From assembly GCA_032622095.1 (NCBI GenBank), contig CP136065.1, positions 54,371,949-54,435,948 of the forward strand: a stretch of 64,000 nt of DNA, written 5' to 3'. This document shows positions 1 through 13,352 of the stretch, one piece after another. A program made the translations under genes and the position numbers. The notes under the pieces are model-generated. The model saw nothing but the letters and a program-made list of their open reading frames with translations, was not told the DNA's origin and made no database searches. How positions within the stretch are numbered: position 1 is the first letter of the stretch; the number at the start of each line of letters is the position of its first letter. Source of the stretch: Siphonodentalium dalli (taxonomy: Eukaryota > Mollusca > Scaphopoda > Gadilida > Siphonodentaliidae).

Positions 1-73
1 GAAGTCGTTCAAACCGCGAGTGTCGAAACATAAGACTTAATGTCGCAGAAAATGGTACTATCATGGGTAGCAT

Positions 74-172
74 TTTGGAAATTCTAAAAGAATTTGGCAA
101 AAAATATTTTTATTTGGCAAAATATATTTTTATTTGGCAAAAGTTAATTTCGGTCCAGGGGGACCCTGCTTC
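74..172 (-). repeat. Copy of a TTTGCCAAAT-type dispersed repeat
   Basis: The word ATTTGGCAAAA occurs three times in about 70 bases, followed by a CCGAAATT-like stretch on the minus strand. The same arrangement recurs near 46250-46320 and 61215-61690, which makes it a dispersed repeat. It truncates the gypsy reverse transcriptase remnant that begins at about 190. Confidence 0.5.
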
Positions 173-189
173 CAAGCATCCCTTGAAAT

Positions 190-790
190 GATTTTCTAAA
201 TGCAATTATATCGTGTAAAGTAGACAAGACATGTTTGCTAATTTAGACCCGAGAGAACTGTTTACATTAGTCTCTCAAATGTCGCCGGAGCATTTCAAAG
301 TCCAAAAGTCATAACAGTACTCATATAAATCGGAATGTGCGACAAAAAGCTGTCTTAGGCTTGTCACTCTCTTCAAATTCGCACTGCCAAAACCCAGAGC
401 AAATGTCCAAAGTTGAAAACCATTACATATCAGCCATTTGTGTTAATGATTCACCGATTCTTGGGAGTGGGTAGGCATCGTTGATAGTTATTTTATGGAG
501 GTGGCGATAATCTACACATAGCCTGGTTGAACCAACATGCTTTTTCGCAGGCACTACACCAGCAGCTCAGGGAATTTAAGACGGGCGACATACACCTTGT
601 TCCAACATCTTATCTACTATTTGCTCGGCTTCTTCTCTTTGGTGGAAAGGCAACGGCCTTTGTGGTTCATTTAAGGGGTGATTATTTTCTGTTTAAAATA
701 TTTGTACAACCCAAATCTAGCAAATATGTGGCCATACCTCTTCAAACAGGACAACAAAGAGTTCAAGTTAGCTTGTGATTTTGTTAGTTT
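190..790 (-). pseudogene. Ty3/gypsy reverse transcriptase remnant
   Basis: The minus strand, read across several frames, gives Ty3/gypsy pol in the right order. First comes the pre-RT segment RPLPFHQREEAEQIVDKMLE, then CVDYRHL followed by DAYPLPRIGES, then WFSTLDICSGFWQ with KTAFCR, then APATFERLM, and finally a damaged counterpart of the catalytic YLDD box near 200-230. An intact element would use this enzyme to copy its RNA into DNA. Here there are in-frame stops, frameshifts and loss of the catalytic aspartates, so it is dead. Integrase and RNase H would lie further left but are replaced by another repeat. Family assignment is firm; the boundaries are approximate. Confidence 0.85.
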
Positions 791-828
791 GGCTTTTGAG
801 CGCTCAAATTCAATTAGAATAAATCAAT

Positions 829-1510
829 CCCATCACTGCCACCACTTTATCTAACATGCAACTGGGTTACAAACAAATCGAGTGGTCTAACTACTTCACG
901 CCATAAAAGGGAATCTAATTACCGACTCGTGGGTCGCCTAGAAGCCCATGGCGATTGTAATGTCTGGGTTTATTCTTTATTCTGGGACCTGGTCACGGGC
1001 TCTCTATCGGTTACCAGTTGGATAAACACAGACTTGGCCTTGCCAATCTGTAAAAATGGACTATCACAGTTACATAGACTTGGCCTCGCCAATCTCAAAG
1101 ACACTGAAAGTTTCCCGCTAACAGTTTATTAAAGTTATGCCCACGGCAGGGCTTTGGCAGAGTTAACATCTTAAAACTGCGCACCTAGTCTCTATGCACT
1201 TCAAAGGTTTACCACTTAGGGTAGTACCTTAGTCAAGCTTCGTGCTTCGATCTATTTAATAGGGTTCAAGCTTTTTGCTTTGAGCACAAGGCTTCGAGCT
1301 GGTTGGATGAATTCAGCCGTTACTCAACTTAGGTTCTCCTAGTTGGAGACCACCATTTATATCCATCTCAGGGCACCTGGCTGATCAAGGTTGCAACCAA
1401 TCAGAAGCGTTTAGAGTCTACTCCTATATTTACGATGACGGCATATTTTTGCATTACGATAACATGGCCGACCCGCTTCGCCATGCTCACCTCGTCTCCA
1501 TAATATGAAT
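829..1510 (-). mobile_element. Probable primer binding site and 5' LTR of the gypsy remnant
   Basis: On the minus strand, 829-844 reads TGGTGGCAGTGATGGG, which resembles a tRNA primer binding site. Upstream of it (rightwards) is a region with LTR-like signals in the expected order: a TATA-like ATATAAATGG at about 1353-1364 and an AATAAA signal at 1125-1130. It sits on the correct side of the reverse transcriptase remnant. Only about 40 bases separate the primer site from the RT remnant, so gag and protease are deleted. The outer LTR boundary is a guess and no second LTR is in the window. Confidence 0.5.
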
Positions 1511-2580
1511 TTATTCCCATCCAAATATTTCAGATAGCCGAACTGTAGTTATGCATGTTTAGTTTATTGATGACTATAATTAAATATTCAAATAAAGTAG
1601 GAATTTTCCGAAATCCATAGTAAATTGTTTTTTTCAGTATTTATGATGATCGAGAAGCACCGGGTTTGATATTCTTTTATGTTGCATCGAAATATGGCGT
1701 GATTTCTAATTGGAAAAAAATGTCTTTCGCGAACTTTCCCAGGCTTTGGAATATGGTGGAGGGCTGCATTGATATCTGATTATTAAATGCCTAATAATCA
1801 TAATTCATGGGAGTTTACTGTGTTGATTTGAAAAATCGTCATTCGTGACTACCGAGGTCGTACGGCCAAAACTTTCCGATATTGCTGGAGGCGCACTCGC
1901 TTCGATGTTAAATATATAACTATGCGACCTCAACACTTCCCAAAAATTCAACACTTCTAATTGTGCCCCGCTATGGTCTGAATGTGGGGGAATATAATTT
2001 GGGGTTAATATATTATGTATAGCTCATTGGCACAATATTTGTGTTGTGATATGTGCTATTCACATTTACTTTCGTTGTCAATGTAAACAGGAAGTAAATT
2101 TAGTTGGGTTTCCAGTGGCTTGTTATGGGATCGCATATAAGCCATGTGCTCGTCACATACTATCTTCGGAAAAAATAATTCATAGGCTATGTTAATTCCT
2201 CGGCAATTTGTATGGGATTGATCGTCAAGCGTCTCCGTAGGTTGCCAAATTGGGTAGGTGTTGGGGTATTTTTCTATACTGATTTTTTTTTTGCACAAAA
2301 GGGGTAGTTCATTTTGGCTCAGCATCGTAGTGAATCGTGGGCATATCTTAGTCCTAACACCGTCACCTGTGGGAAATAATTAGTTGTAACTTGTATGAAT
2401 CCAATTAGTCTGCCATCGTTTTTTTTTACATAAAAAATGCACTCAAACTACAAGATCACACACAGCAACACACTCCCAAACACTCACATGCATGCCATAA
2501 GGCAGAAGTCGGACCCAGGTTTGAATGTATATTGGTACATTTTTACAAGCAGGTGTTAGTGTGCTAAAAACTCAACAGAT
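1511..2580. other. Intronic or intergenic sequence, no gene seen
   Basis: AT-rich sequence without a recognisable gene, repeat family or RNA. An 89-codon minus-strand frame at 2056-2325 has no recognisable motif or good splice signals and is treated as chance. It probably belongs to the intron upstream of the glutamate receptor exon at 3810. Confidence 0.5.
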
Positions 2581-2740
2581 TATATAGAGGATCTCACATG
2601 AGTTTCTATTTTATACGGAATTTATCAACCGAGTTCACTAAATTCGATTTGAGCCGAGGTTTACCGAGGCTCAAATAGAATTTAGAGGACGAGGTTGATA
2701 AATTACGTATAAAATAGGACGATTGTGAGATACCTTTTAT
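2581..2740. mobile_element. Foldback MITE, about 160 bp
   Basis: Two imperfect inverted arms of about 75 bases. The left arm runs from GAGGATCTCACATGAG to TTTGAGCC and the right arm from GGCTCAAATAG to GTGAGATACC. The whole can fold into one long hairpin. There is no coding capacity, so it would have moved only with an enzyme supplied elsewhere. Confidence 0.7.
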
Positions 2741-3094
2741 CACATGATCAAATAAACCCGAAGCAACGCGAAATATTCATCGAAAACAACAATCATAAAC
2801 TACAGCGATCGCAAGTTATTTAAGAACGCCGTGACGTCATCGCACGCGCTGATATTAAACGTGTCTATTACCGATCATTATGAAAGTGCTTTTATGGCCG
2901 AATTATGTGATAAATATATATATATGAGTAAGCTGTACATTGACATTATTGTAGAAAGTGTTTTCGACGTAAAACGAACAGCATGCGTGGTCAAACTCAA
3001 TGGTCGCATGACGACTGAATACTTCATAACAACAACCACAGTTTTCGACTTTGTAATTTGGTGATTTTTGTTAGTTTTCCGTTGTCATTCGTGG
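2741..3094. other. No gene seen
   Basis: A 77-codon plus-strand open frame lies at 2831-3064, but it lacks recognisable motifs and flanking splice sites. Nothing else was recognised. Confidence 0.4.
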
Positions 3095-3345
3095 AGCTCC
3101 GCGGACCAGTGGTTAGTGTGTCGGACTTGTATTCGCTGTAAACTCATCGATATGGGTTCGCAGCGCGTCGCCGGTCGTTGGGTCTCCACATAGCAGTGGC
3201 TTGGAGCGACGTGCATTTGTCGGATTGCTCACTGTTTCAAAACCCGCGCCAAGTTGTGATCCTTGAGCAAGGTCGCTTGTACTGTGTCGGCTTCGCATCA
3301 CTCATGCGTTAAAAGAGCACCAGTCAGCTTGTCATACTGATGAGT
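3095..3345 (+). mobile_element. tRNA-derived SINE-like element
   Basis: The 5' part resembles an RNA polymerase III promoter: an A-box-like CCAGTGGTTAGTG at about 3107-3119 and a B-box-like GGGTTCGCAGC at 3154-3164. It is followed by TCCTTGAGCAAGGTCGCTT, a motif seen in the bodies of several marine-animal SINEs. The order and spacing suit a tRNA-derived SINE. No clear target duplication was found, so the limits are approximate. Confidence 0.5.
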
Positions 3346-3567
3346 ATCAGAGCATGTTTTGATCAAACTAGAGCAGCGCCTGCAATGGCTGCAGCCGGTT
3401 CATTTGTTGGCATGTACAAATGACTGGGGTGATATTGCACCAAGCGTGTTATATTAGAGCAAGTAACTGGTTAATCGCTATATGACACTGGTCATTATTA
3501 TTATTATTAAATTACTCGTGTTTAATTATTTTTGTTGCAGTAAGTTATTATACACATTCTGCTTGTT

Positions 3568-3591
3568 GGGGGGGGGGGGGGGGGGGGGGGG
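3568..3591 (+). repeat. Poly(G) tract
   Basis: An uninterrupted run of 24 G residues. The length of such tracts is unreliable in assemblies. Confidence 0.95.
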
Positions 3592-3701
3592 CTCGTGTAT
3601 GTTTCAAAAAGTTGCCGCAACTCCCAGTTTTTGTATTCTTTTATACAAATAAAATATGTTTAACTTTAATTTGTCGTATAAGTTCTTTTTGTCCTGTATA
3701 G

Positions 3702-5904
<2,203 letters not shown>

Positions 5905-6103
5905 GTCTTTATCAGGGCGAATGGTGGGCGGGGTTTGGTGGTTTTTCGTGTTAATACTCATCTCATCATACACAGCTAATTTGGCTGCTTTCCTCACAAT
6001 CGAACGTATGGTGCTACAGATAGAAGGACCAGATGATTTGGTGAAACAATCAGAAGTCGCATACGGCTCACTAGAAACCGGCACGACGTATGGCTATTTC
6101 AAA
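5905..6103 (+). CDS. AMPA-type glutamate receptor, exon with M3 gate and start of S2
   Basis: The exon supplies the last base of a split codon and 66 further codons. It opens with [19 protein letters not shown], then the hallmark M3 gate motif [11 protein letters not shown], then [20 protein letters not shown] and [25 protein letters not shown] lines the channel gate and is nearly invariant in AMPA, kainate and delta receptors. The pair TT in ETGTTYGYF stands where GluA2 has Ser654-Thr655, which bind the glutamate side chain. The acceptor is TTTCTTTCAG and the donor AAA/GTAAGT. The junction with 4162 restores the reading frame exactly (phase 2 to 0). Confidence 0.97.
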
Positions 6104-7183
6104 GTAAGTTCCTATATTTGCCTTTAGTAAGTTGTAAAATAATTGCACCAAACGTATTATAATTACACCTCAATTTTTCTCTTTCAATTTCCTCGATTCT
6201 GATTGGACAAGTCCCATCAATGCCTTACTTACTTGTTTCTTGTATTTCTCGATAAAGTTGTAAGTGGCCGAGTAACCGTCGTAGGCATTCGGGACGGGTT
6301 AACATTCGTGCGAGTCGATTGTCCCCGGGGTGAATTTACTTGGATTGTTTATGGTGTGTGCTTGGTTATCGAACCTTTCTCGGTGAATTGAAACTGTTAA
6401 TTCGCTTCAAATTGACAACTGATTGCTTCGTTGCATTTTTTTTAGTTCAAAGTGAACGTAATACTAACATAGCAGCGTGTTAGTATTAGGTTCAATCTAC
6501 ATTTTTTTTTTATAATAAAAGATCCCAAACAATAATTTATCTCATCGAGGACAACTGCCCGGAAAAAGTGTTATTTAGAATACTCGGGACAGTTTTATGA
6601 GTTATGTTTAGAATAGAGATCTTGCGAAAACCACTGCAAGTAACTGGAGCGTATCAAGGGGTATAATCCGACTTGTTAGCTCCCTCAGTCTAGGAAAATT
6701 TCATTTAAACTAGTCCAAATTTCACCGCGAATTACGCTCAACTGAATCAGGAACAAACTACTTTTTTTTTAAATATATATAAATGCCTTTACAGACAAAT
6801 AGTATACCGAATTTTATGTGTATTTTATTCACAAAACAATTAGCCGTAGTCTTGAAATCTGGTTTTCTAAACATTATGTTGTTGTTGCAACGGTGGACCA
6901 GAATTAGAGATACACTATCATTCAACACCATAGGTTGGCTAGGTTACCGTCTCACCGACTCCCACCCAGAACAATGTGTCAACAGTTGGGAATTCCGTGC
7001 CTGAATCAATATAAGTTTGACAGTTAATTGTGTATTGAGGACTCATGACAATTGTTTAAGTCTCAAGTTTATAAAATGACAGGTTTTGGAACAACAAGTG
7101 GCATCCGATAAACACATAACAATTGGAATTGAATTTCTGTAAATTTGGTTCTATTAATTTTAATATACAGGGTCTGGAAACAA

Positions 7184-7218
<35 letters not shown>

Positions 7219-7361
7219 TATAAGAGAATGACATCATCTGATATACAGGTATCAAATAAAATCATATTACATGAAGGGTTTCAACATGTTTTAAAGCTGA
7301 ATCGCGTTGAATTGTATTATCTAACTTGTAACTGGAGATCTGGAACCCTAACACATCTTTA
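6104..7361 (+). other. Intron, first part, with poly(T) tract
   Basis: Starts GTAAGTTC. The sequence is AT-rich and includes an uninterrupted run of 32 T at 7186-7217. No gene or named repeat was recognised; open frames on both strands around the T run are artefacts of it. Confidence 0.8.
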
Positions 7362-7737
7362 AATGTACACAATCCGATTTGATAGTCCCCATATCATCAG
7401 ATTACAACAACATTTCTTGAAATGCCGCTTCAGTTATCAGAATCGATTAATTGCCAAAAAATAACGGTAACCACTGTCGACTATAGTATAAAATTGCATT
7501 AAAAGTGTTATATATATCAACATTTTGTTCAACGCAATTTGGTATCGAGAGTATGGCGGTCGGCATTTGTCGAATATTTGCCAGGCGCCAAATATTCGAG
7601 GTGGTGAAAAATAAACTCGAAATCGGATAATTCTGGGCTTTAATGGGTGGTTCATCGACTCAAATCAAATATTTTTTATTCCCGAAGCCAACAAAATAGT
7701 AATTTAGGAGCGTTAAATCGGATTATTCATATTTAAA
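7362..7737. mobile_element. Diverged copy of the AATCCGAT TIR element
   Basis: The left end reads ATGTACACAATCCGATTTG and the right end carries AATCGGATTATTCATA, with TTTAAA at both borders. The right half contains CGACTCAAATCAAATATTTT and CCCGAAGCCA, shared with the better preserved copy at 12432-12912. Related fragments lie at 23702-24055 and 46962-47945. Non-coding, old. Confidence 0.6.
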
Positions 7738-7836
7738 TGTTCGTAAATGATTCTGAATCGCTGATTTCCCGCACACACATTATGTTATCGGTTCATATTT
7801 CTAACCTTATGGTCAAAGAGATGTATTTTTCAACAG

Positions 7837-8084
7837 AAATCCGACGTGCCAGTTTATCGCCAGATGTGGAACTACATGTACAACACAGTGCCTTCAGTTT
7901 TTGTAAAAAGCGAGATAGACGGTGTGACCCGCGTGAGACAATCTCATGGAAAATACGCCTTTCTTCTTGAATCTTCGTCCAACGAATACATCAACAACAG
8001 ACTACCATGTGATACTATGCAAGCTGGCAAAAAGCTCAATTCTAAGGGTTTGGGAATAGCCACGCCCAAAAATTCAGAGCTCAG
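7837..8084 (+). CDS. AMPA-type glutamate receptor, exon with ligand-binding lobe S2
   Basis: Exon of 82 codons plus two bases, from the acceptor TTTTTCAACAG to the donor AG/GTGAGA. It begins KSDVPVYRQMWNYM and continues VPSVFVKSEIDGVTRVRQS, HGKYAFLLESSSNEYI, NNRLPCDTMQAGKKLNSKG and LGIATPKNSELR. LLESSSNEY carries the Glu equivalent to GluA2 Glu705, which binds the agonist amino group. The Cys of PCDTM pairs in the family with the Cys of GECG in the next exon. The AMPA-type wording (GVTRVR, GKYA.LLES, PCDTM, KG.GIATPK) rather than kainate wording supports a GRIA-like assignment. Confidence 0.97.
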
Positions 8085-8279
8085 GTGAGATTTGCTAATT
8101 TACCTTGAATTTACCTTGATTCTTTGGCCGAAGAAAGTTGTATACTTGTATGGCATCTTCATTAGTTCCACAACGGTTCGTGCTATCAATGGTGTTTTCA
8201 GCAGTGTTAAAATCACAATATTTACAGTCCGTTAAAAACATGTTTTCGGTATTTTAGTTAAATTTAAAATGGAATTTGT

Positions 8280-11200
8280 TTTCTCTTCCCCTCCAATCGT
8301 TGAGTATAGATTTTGAAGGAGTACGTCGGGAGCGTCCACAAATAGTTCATTAAGTTGGTTTCACGTGTTTCTGCATCGTGGGATGAAGCTGGTTTTTTTT
8401 TTGGTGACTTTAGTGGTGTAGTGGCGTTTCTGTACTTTCTTGTTATGGCCTCTTGCTGTGGTTCCCAATGAAGGTTCCATGGATGTAAATGTTACTTTGT
8501 CAGTTTCAGATTCTGTCATGTACATGTATGGTTGGATCATATCACTTCTTCTAATGTTCTAATTCGTTCGTCATATTCTAATTGTTTAAAATCTGGGGTG
8601 GATACTAGTTTTGTCGCTCTTCTCTGGACTCCTTCTAGGGTATCTTCCTTAATGTTGAATTCCAAATGGATGATCCGTATTCCACCATAGGTCTAACTAG
8701 GGATTTATTTAGTGTTATTTGGTAATTTCATCGTCCATATGGGTAAATGTTCTTCCCAATATACCGATTCGTTGGTTTGCTTTGTTGACACTGTTTGATA
8801 TGTGATGCTCGTATCATTATGTGTTGTAAAATTTAATCCCTATGTCTTTCTCTTATACCGTTGTTTGGATAGATTATTCATTATTCAAGTTCCCGTCCCT
8901 TGATGTATATATAGTTGTATTCTGGATTAAATATACCAATGTGAAGTACTTTAATTTTGCTGCATTGAATCTTAGTCGCCATTTATTGGACCAGTCTGAT
9001 GGGGTATTTAAGTTGTTCTGCAATTTCTGTCTGTCTTCCTCATCTTTTATTTTTAGTGTATATCATTGTATCGTCAGGAAATAGTTGATTTGGCAATTGA
9101 TGGAGTTTGTTATATCATTTATAAAAAATACTGGTCCTAATACTTACCCCTGTGGGATTCCGCTGGTGACGTCTGTTATACTGGATGTGGCTCCGACTAC
9201 TCTTACAGCTTGTTCTTCCGGTTAGTTAAGAAGTTTTCAATCCATTTGTGAAATTTCCCCGAGATGTTATATCTGTATAATTTCTTCAGTAATCTTCTGT
9301 ATGAAACAGTGTCAAAAGCTTTTCTGTAGTCCAAGTATATTACGCATATGTCTTGGTCGTTTTGTATGTATTTATTAAAATCATCATGGTCTTCAAGCAG
9401 TTGTGTGACGAACGAATGTCCTGATCTGAAGCCGTGTTGATGTTTCGTGAATAATTTGTTTTTCCATGTGCTCCACTAGCTTCTCTCGGATTATTTTCTC
9501 TATGATCTTGCATACAATACTTGTTAGACTGACCGGCCTGTAATTCCCCGGATTTTCCCTGTCTCCCTTCTTAAATATTGAACAGACGGTAGCCATCTTC
9601 CAGTACTGTTCCAGTTTACAGTGATTTGTTAAAAGGTGTGGTGAGTACAGGGTACATTTCCATGGCGGCTTCTTTAGAATCTGGGGATGATCTTCTCCAG
9701 GTGATTTTGAGGTGTTCAACTCAATCTCATAATTGTTTTAGGTGTCACAACTATATTTACAAGCTCGACGTTGAGTTCCGTTTCTCCTGGATCAGGAACT
9801 TCATCAACATCTTCATCTGTACATGTATATACACTGCTGAAGAATTTGATTTGCTTGTCTGCCTTCTCAGTGTTGTCAATGCATACTGCTCCATCTGGGT
9901 TTCTCTATTTCTCCAATTCCCGGTTTTGCTTTTGTGTTCCTTCTTATATATCTCCAAAAGGATTTTTGGGTCTCTCCTTTGTTCTGTCACTTAAAGACAC
10001 GGTTGGCCTTGGCGGTGGGTATCCTGTTAAAATATCTCCACCCGTCAAAAACAGCCACAAACAGAAAGAACATCAAAATGTAGATAGACTTTATCCGTAT
10101 ACAAATAAGAAATATCGCATAAACAGTATGTTATGGTAATTTGTTTGACCTTTGTTATGTAAACAAAAGCATAACAAGTTACTTTTCTGGTGTTTGTTTA
10201 TAATATGATGGTAAACATAGAGAGCGTTCTTTGTTGGTGAATACTAATATATGGAACTAATAAAGAGCGTTAATGCCATTTGTGTGTGATTAGCCAGTAG
10301 CACTGTGTTGTCTTCTGTGACACAATCAGGCTCTTGCTTAGGTAAAATATAGTATGTCTTTATGATAACATGTTGTTTACGCGATGGTCATGGTATATAT
10401 GAACGGAACAGTATGCGTTTTAATGTTTTTCTGTTTACGGTGTTTGGAACAAATATGAATATTTTCGACAATTAAGGCCGCACGTGCCTTTAACTTCTGT
10501 TCATAAGATCTGTGAGCGTTCATACATTCCAATGTTGCATTGTTTCTGGCTTTGCAATAATTCTTATAGTGGATGTCTTGTCTATAGTATATATATTTCA
10601 TCCATGCTTTACGTTTGTCTTTTACTGCTTTTAATGCTTGGGATCTCATTCATGTCTTTTTGTTAATTTTCTTCTTTTTTGATGACCGTGGAATGTTTTT
10701 TCTGAGTGGTTTCTATTATGTTCCCTTTAACGAGTCCCCCCATAATTCTTCTTATCTTCCCAGTTCTTTTCATTAGATCTGATCTGACTGCACCATAGTC
10801 ACATTTGTGATAAGCCATTTCTTATGATTATTATTTTCTTGAGATGTGTAGCATATATATTTAAATGTAAGGAGTTGGTGGTCGCTCGTTCCCAATGGTG
10901 GCTGGTGTGTTAATTCGGAGATCATCAGTTCCTCGTTGGAAAATATCAGGTCTATTCGTGATGGGGTTTGGCCCTGCCTTCCTCTTGTTGTGTGTTGGAC
11001 GTGTTGGTGTAGTCCGGCATTCCCAACATTTACCAGGAATTGAGATGGTGCACTGTCTTCGTTAAAATTGCAATCAACATTCTGCCAGTCTACTTCTGGA
11101 TAGTTGAAATCACCAGCTATGCTTATGTATCATTATTTCCTTTTGGCTGCCATTTCAATATGTTCACTCAGGTGTTTGCTGTTTGGTAGGGAGCTGCCTG

Positions 11201-12026
11201 GGCTTCGGTGTACGCAGCGAATGAGTAGGTGGTCATTATCCTGTAGTGTTATTTTGAAACCATACTGTTTCTGCAATGTTGTTGTTGGTTAGATCTTACT
11301 ATTAGAACTGCTTTCAGTTTCCCCGCTACATGTATTGCTGTTCCTCTTCCTGAATCCAACCAGTTGTTTTTAGTGAATATCGCATAGTCATCCAGGTTAA
11401 ATTCTTCCTTCATCAGTCCTCGGCATTTTTTGTGGTTTTATTTCACTTAATATTATTACATCCGGTTGTTCAGTTTGTATCATGACCGCAACTTCATGTC
11501 TCTTGTTGAGCATCGAATCTATATTTGAGTAGGCCATTTTTAAGTACCTGTCCTGCTTCTCGTTAAAAACATGGTGTTGTGTATTGGCTGTTTTAAAATG
11601 GTTAAACATCTGTGTCGGATGGGGTATCGTCTTCATCCTTCTTCTTAACAATCTTTCCTCACTTTATTTGGTATAATACTGCATCCTTGTTCATTTCCTT
11701 TAGGCGTTCTCTGAGAGCCTTCCTTTGTTGCCTTTTTCCGGGTTTAATTATCTGGCAACGACTACTTTGTCAATGACTCTTCTACCGTTGGGATCGTATG
11801 TGCGTTACTGAGCATTTGTTTTAGTTGGTTACGGTTTTCTCATGTAACTTTTTTCGTGTCGTAGACATATGAACAGTCCTAATTTAATAGCGACGTCACA
11901 TGTTCCAGCCCATATGTAGACTTCATACTGACTTGTATCATTGTTTAGGGTTAATCTTCTGTGTAATTCGTCGCCCAAACGACCTAGTAATTCTCGGGTG
12001 GTTTTCCCAGGAAAAAACTTAGCCAC
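8280..12026 (-). mobile_element. CR1/Rex1-like non-LTR retrotransposon (LINE), decayed, antisense in intron
   Basis: Minus-strand fragments fall in LINE order. At 11829-12026 a segment contains YIWAGTCDVAIKLG, like the leader region of some invertebrate LINEs. An APE endonuclease follows: MAYSNIDSMLNKRHE and PDVIILSEIKP at 11397-11560, GDFNYPEVDW near 11095, and SRIDLIFSN with the catalytic TSDHQLLTF near 10860-10950. The linker MNAHRSYEQKL lies near 10500. Reverse transcriptase fragments follow at 9393-9719 (IFKKGDRENPGNYRPVSLTS), near 9330 (IYLDYRKAFDTVS) and near 9150 (VTSGIPQG). The C-terminal LEGVQRRATKLVS is near 8600. Frameshifts, stops and FPDDT in place of the active-site ADD show it is dead. 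It lies between receptor exons in reverse orientation. The left end may extend to about 8110. Confidence 0.88.
9995..10489 (+). mobile_element. TTAA-flanked MITE, family D, copy 1, inserted in the LINE
   Basis: A 495-bp non-coding element with TTAA at 9991-9994 and again at 10490-10493. Its ends are inverted (AGACACGGTTGGCC at left, GGCCGCACGTGCCT at right). Joining the flanks restores LINE sequence (SYEQKL then SDRT), so the element inserted into an existing LINE and duplicated TTAA, as piggyBac-type transposons do. It contains the word AATAAAGAGCGTT. Two further copies lie at 22173-22666 (inverted) and 23175-23694. Confidence 0.85.
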
Positions 12027-12431
12027 TCAACGTTTTTTTTCCGTTTCCACTCTTTAATACTTGGTCATGAATTTAGCTCCCCTTGCTATCGCTGATACAT
12101 ATTCTTATTATATTGTCTGCATACTCTTTGCAAGGTTCGTCTTCAGATAGTGTTCGTAGTTTGTTGACATTCATTGATGAATTCGAGTCACGATGTCGAT
12201 GAATATTTTCCAAAATGGCGTCTTTAGAAAACTATCTTCCAATCAATTCATATTTACTCGAAAATTCAAAAATGTCATACAATACAAATCACATCTATAT
12301 GTTTGTAAGGAAACAATTGTTAATAATATCACATAATTATAAACGAAAAGTAAATTAAACTCGAAAGGATTTGATTTTGATTTCTCCTCCAATTAGAAAC
12401 GCTGCCGTCTTCGCTGTTACACAGGAATTAA

Positions 12432-12912
12432 AGGTACTCAATCCGATCAGAGGGTCCCCATCTCAACAGATTCCAACAACAACAATCCGATCAGAGGGTC
12501 CTATATTACTATTTATTTGGCTTTGGGGGTAAAAAAATATTTGATTCGAGTCGAGGAACCCATCAAACAAAGCTCAGAGTTATTAGATATTGATTTTTGA
12601 AATTTGTTAATTTCTCGAGATGAGTACTAATAATTGCATTCAATTTCGTAATCTGCTCGAGATGTGTACACCAAAACGCTACTCAAACAGAGAAGGATGG
12701 ATAACTCTAAAATCAAGTGGTAATAATAACGCAATTTTGACTGTGTTCTGGGTCAGAAAGTATTCCCGATAATGAAAAATAATAGATTTCTAAAATCGAT
12801 ATCTAACAAATCTGAGCTTTGATGGGTGACTTCCTCGACTCGAATCAAATATTTTTGACCCCCGAAGCCATTGAAATAGTAATTGAGAGGAGTTTTATCG
12901 GATTGAGTACCT
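12432..12912. mobile_element. TTAA-flanked MITE, family E (AGGTACTCAATCCGAT TIR)
   Basis: A 481-bp element bounded by TTAA at 12428-12431 and 12913-12916. The TIR AGGTACTCAATCCGAT is perfect at both ends. Longer inner arms include TTGATTCGAGTCGAGGAACC on the left and its inverse on the right. The sequence is non-coding and has the structure of a non-autonomous piggyBac-type element. Diverged relatives lie at 7362-7737, 23702-24055 and 46962-47945. Confidence 0.82.
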
Positions 12913-13108
12913 TTAATAATAGAGAGGTTTACCAAACTCACGATTGGCAGTTGCGACTACTTTTACATATTATTTACAGCAATGTGTGGATAATCGTGCG
13001 CAGTGAGATTTTCGCTTCCCATGCACGATTTAACACAATACCTACAATAACCTTACGCCTTTCGTTCATCTATATACTTCTTCTATCGCTGTTTTTTATA
13101 TGTTCTGT

Positions 13109-13190
13109 TTAACCATTTCTATACTAAATGGATTCTCCCAGTCAGTTAAAAAGTGGAATAGCATATTATTCATTTGGAGGAATTTTAAGC
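13109..13190 (+). mobile_element. Partial MITE, family C
   Basis: TTAACCATTTCTATACTAAA followed by GGATTCTCCCAGTCAGTTA matches the left end of the element at 21662-21899. The right half is missing. It ends about 50 bases upstream of the receptor exon at 13241. Confidence 0.6.
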
Positions 13191-13240
13191 TGATAAAAGC
13201 AGATTATCACATCACTTAAGCTGTTTATTGCATCTTGCAG

Positions 13241-13352
13241 GAAGCGGATAGACGTCGAGCTTTTAAAGCTAACAGAAGGAGGGAAATTGCATAAATTAAA
13301 GAACAAGTGGTGGTTCGAGCGAGGTGAATGTGGCTCAGACAGTTCTGGCAGT
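13241..13352 (+). CDS. AMPA-type glutamate receptor, flip/flop-equivalent exon
   Basis: One base completing Arg plus 37 codons: KRIDVELLKLTEGGKLHKLK, then NKWWFERGECGSDSSGS. This is exactly the segment that vertebrate AMPA genes encode twice as the mutually exclusive flip and flop exons, which tune desensitisation and the dimer interface. KLKNKWW and the Cys in GECG are family hallmarks. The acceptor is TTGCAG and the donor AGT/GTAAGT, phase 0. Only one copy was found between the neighbouring exons, so this gene appears to have a single version. Confidence 0.96.

Noticed and set aside
7056-7362. Frames rich in Lys or Phe on both strands
   Set aside because: They read through a 32-base T run.
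9626-10139. Two 122-codon plus-strand frames
   Set aside because: They lie antisense to the LINE reverse transcriptase and its linker and extend into a family D MITE.
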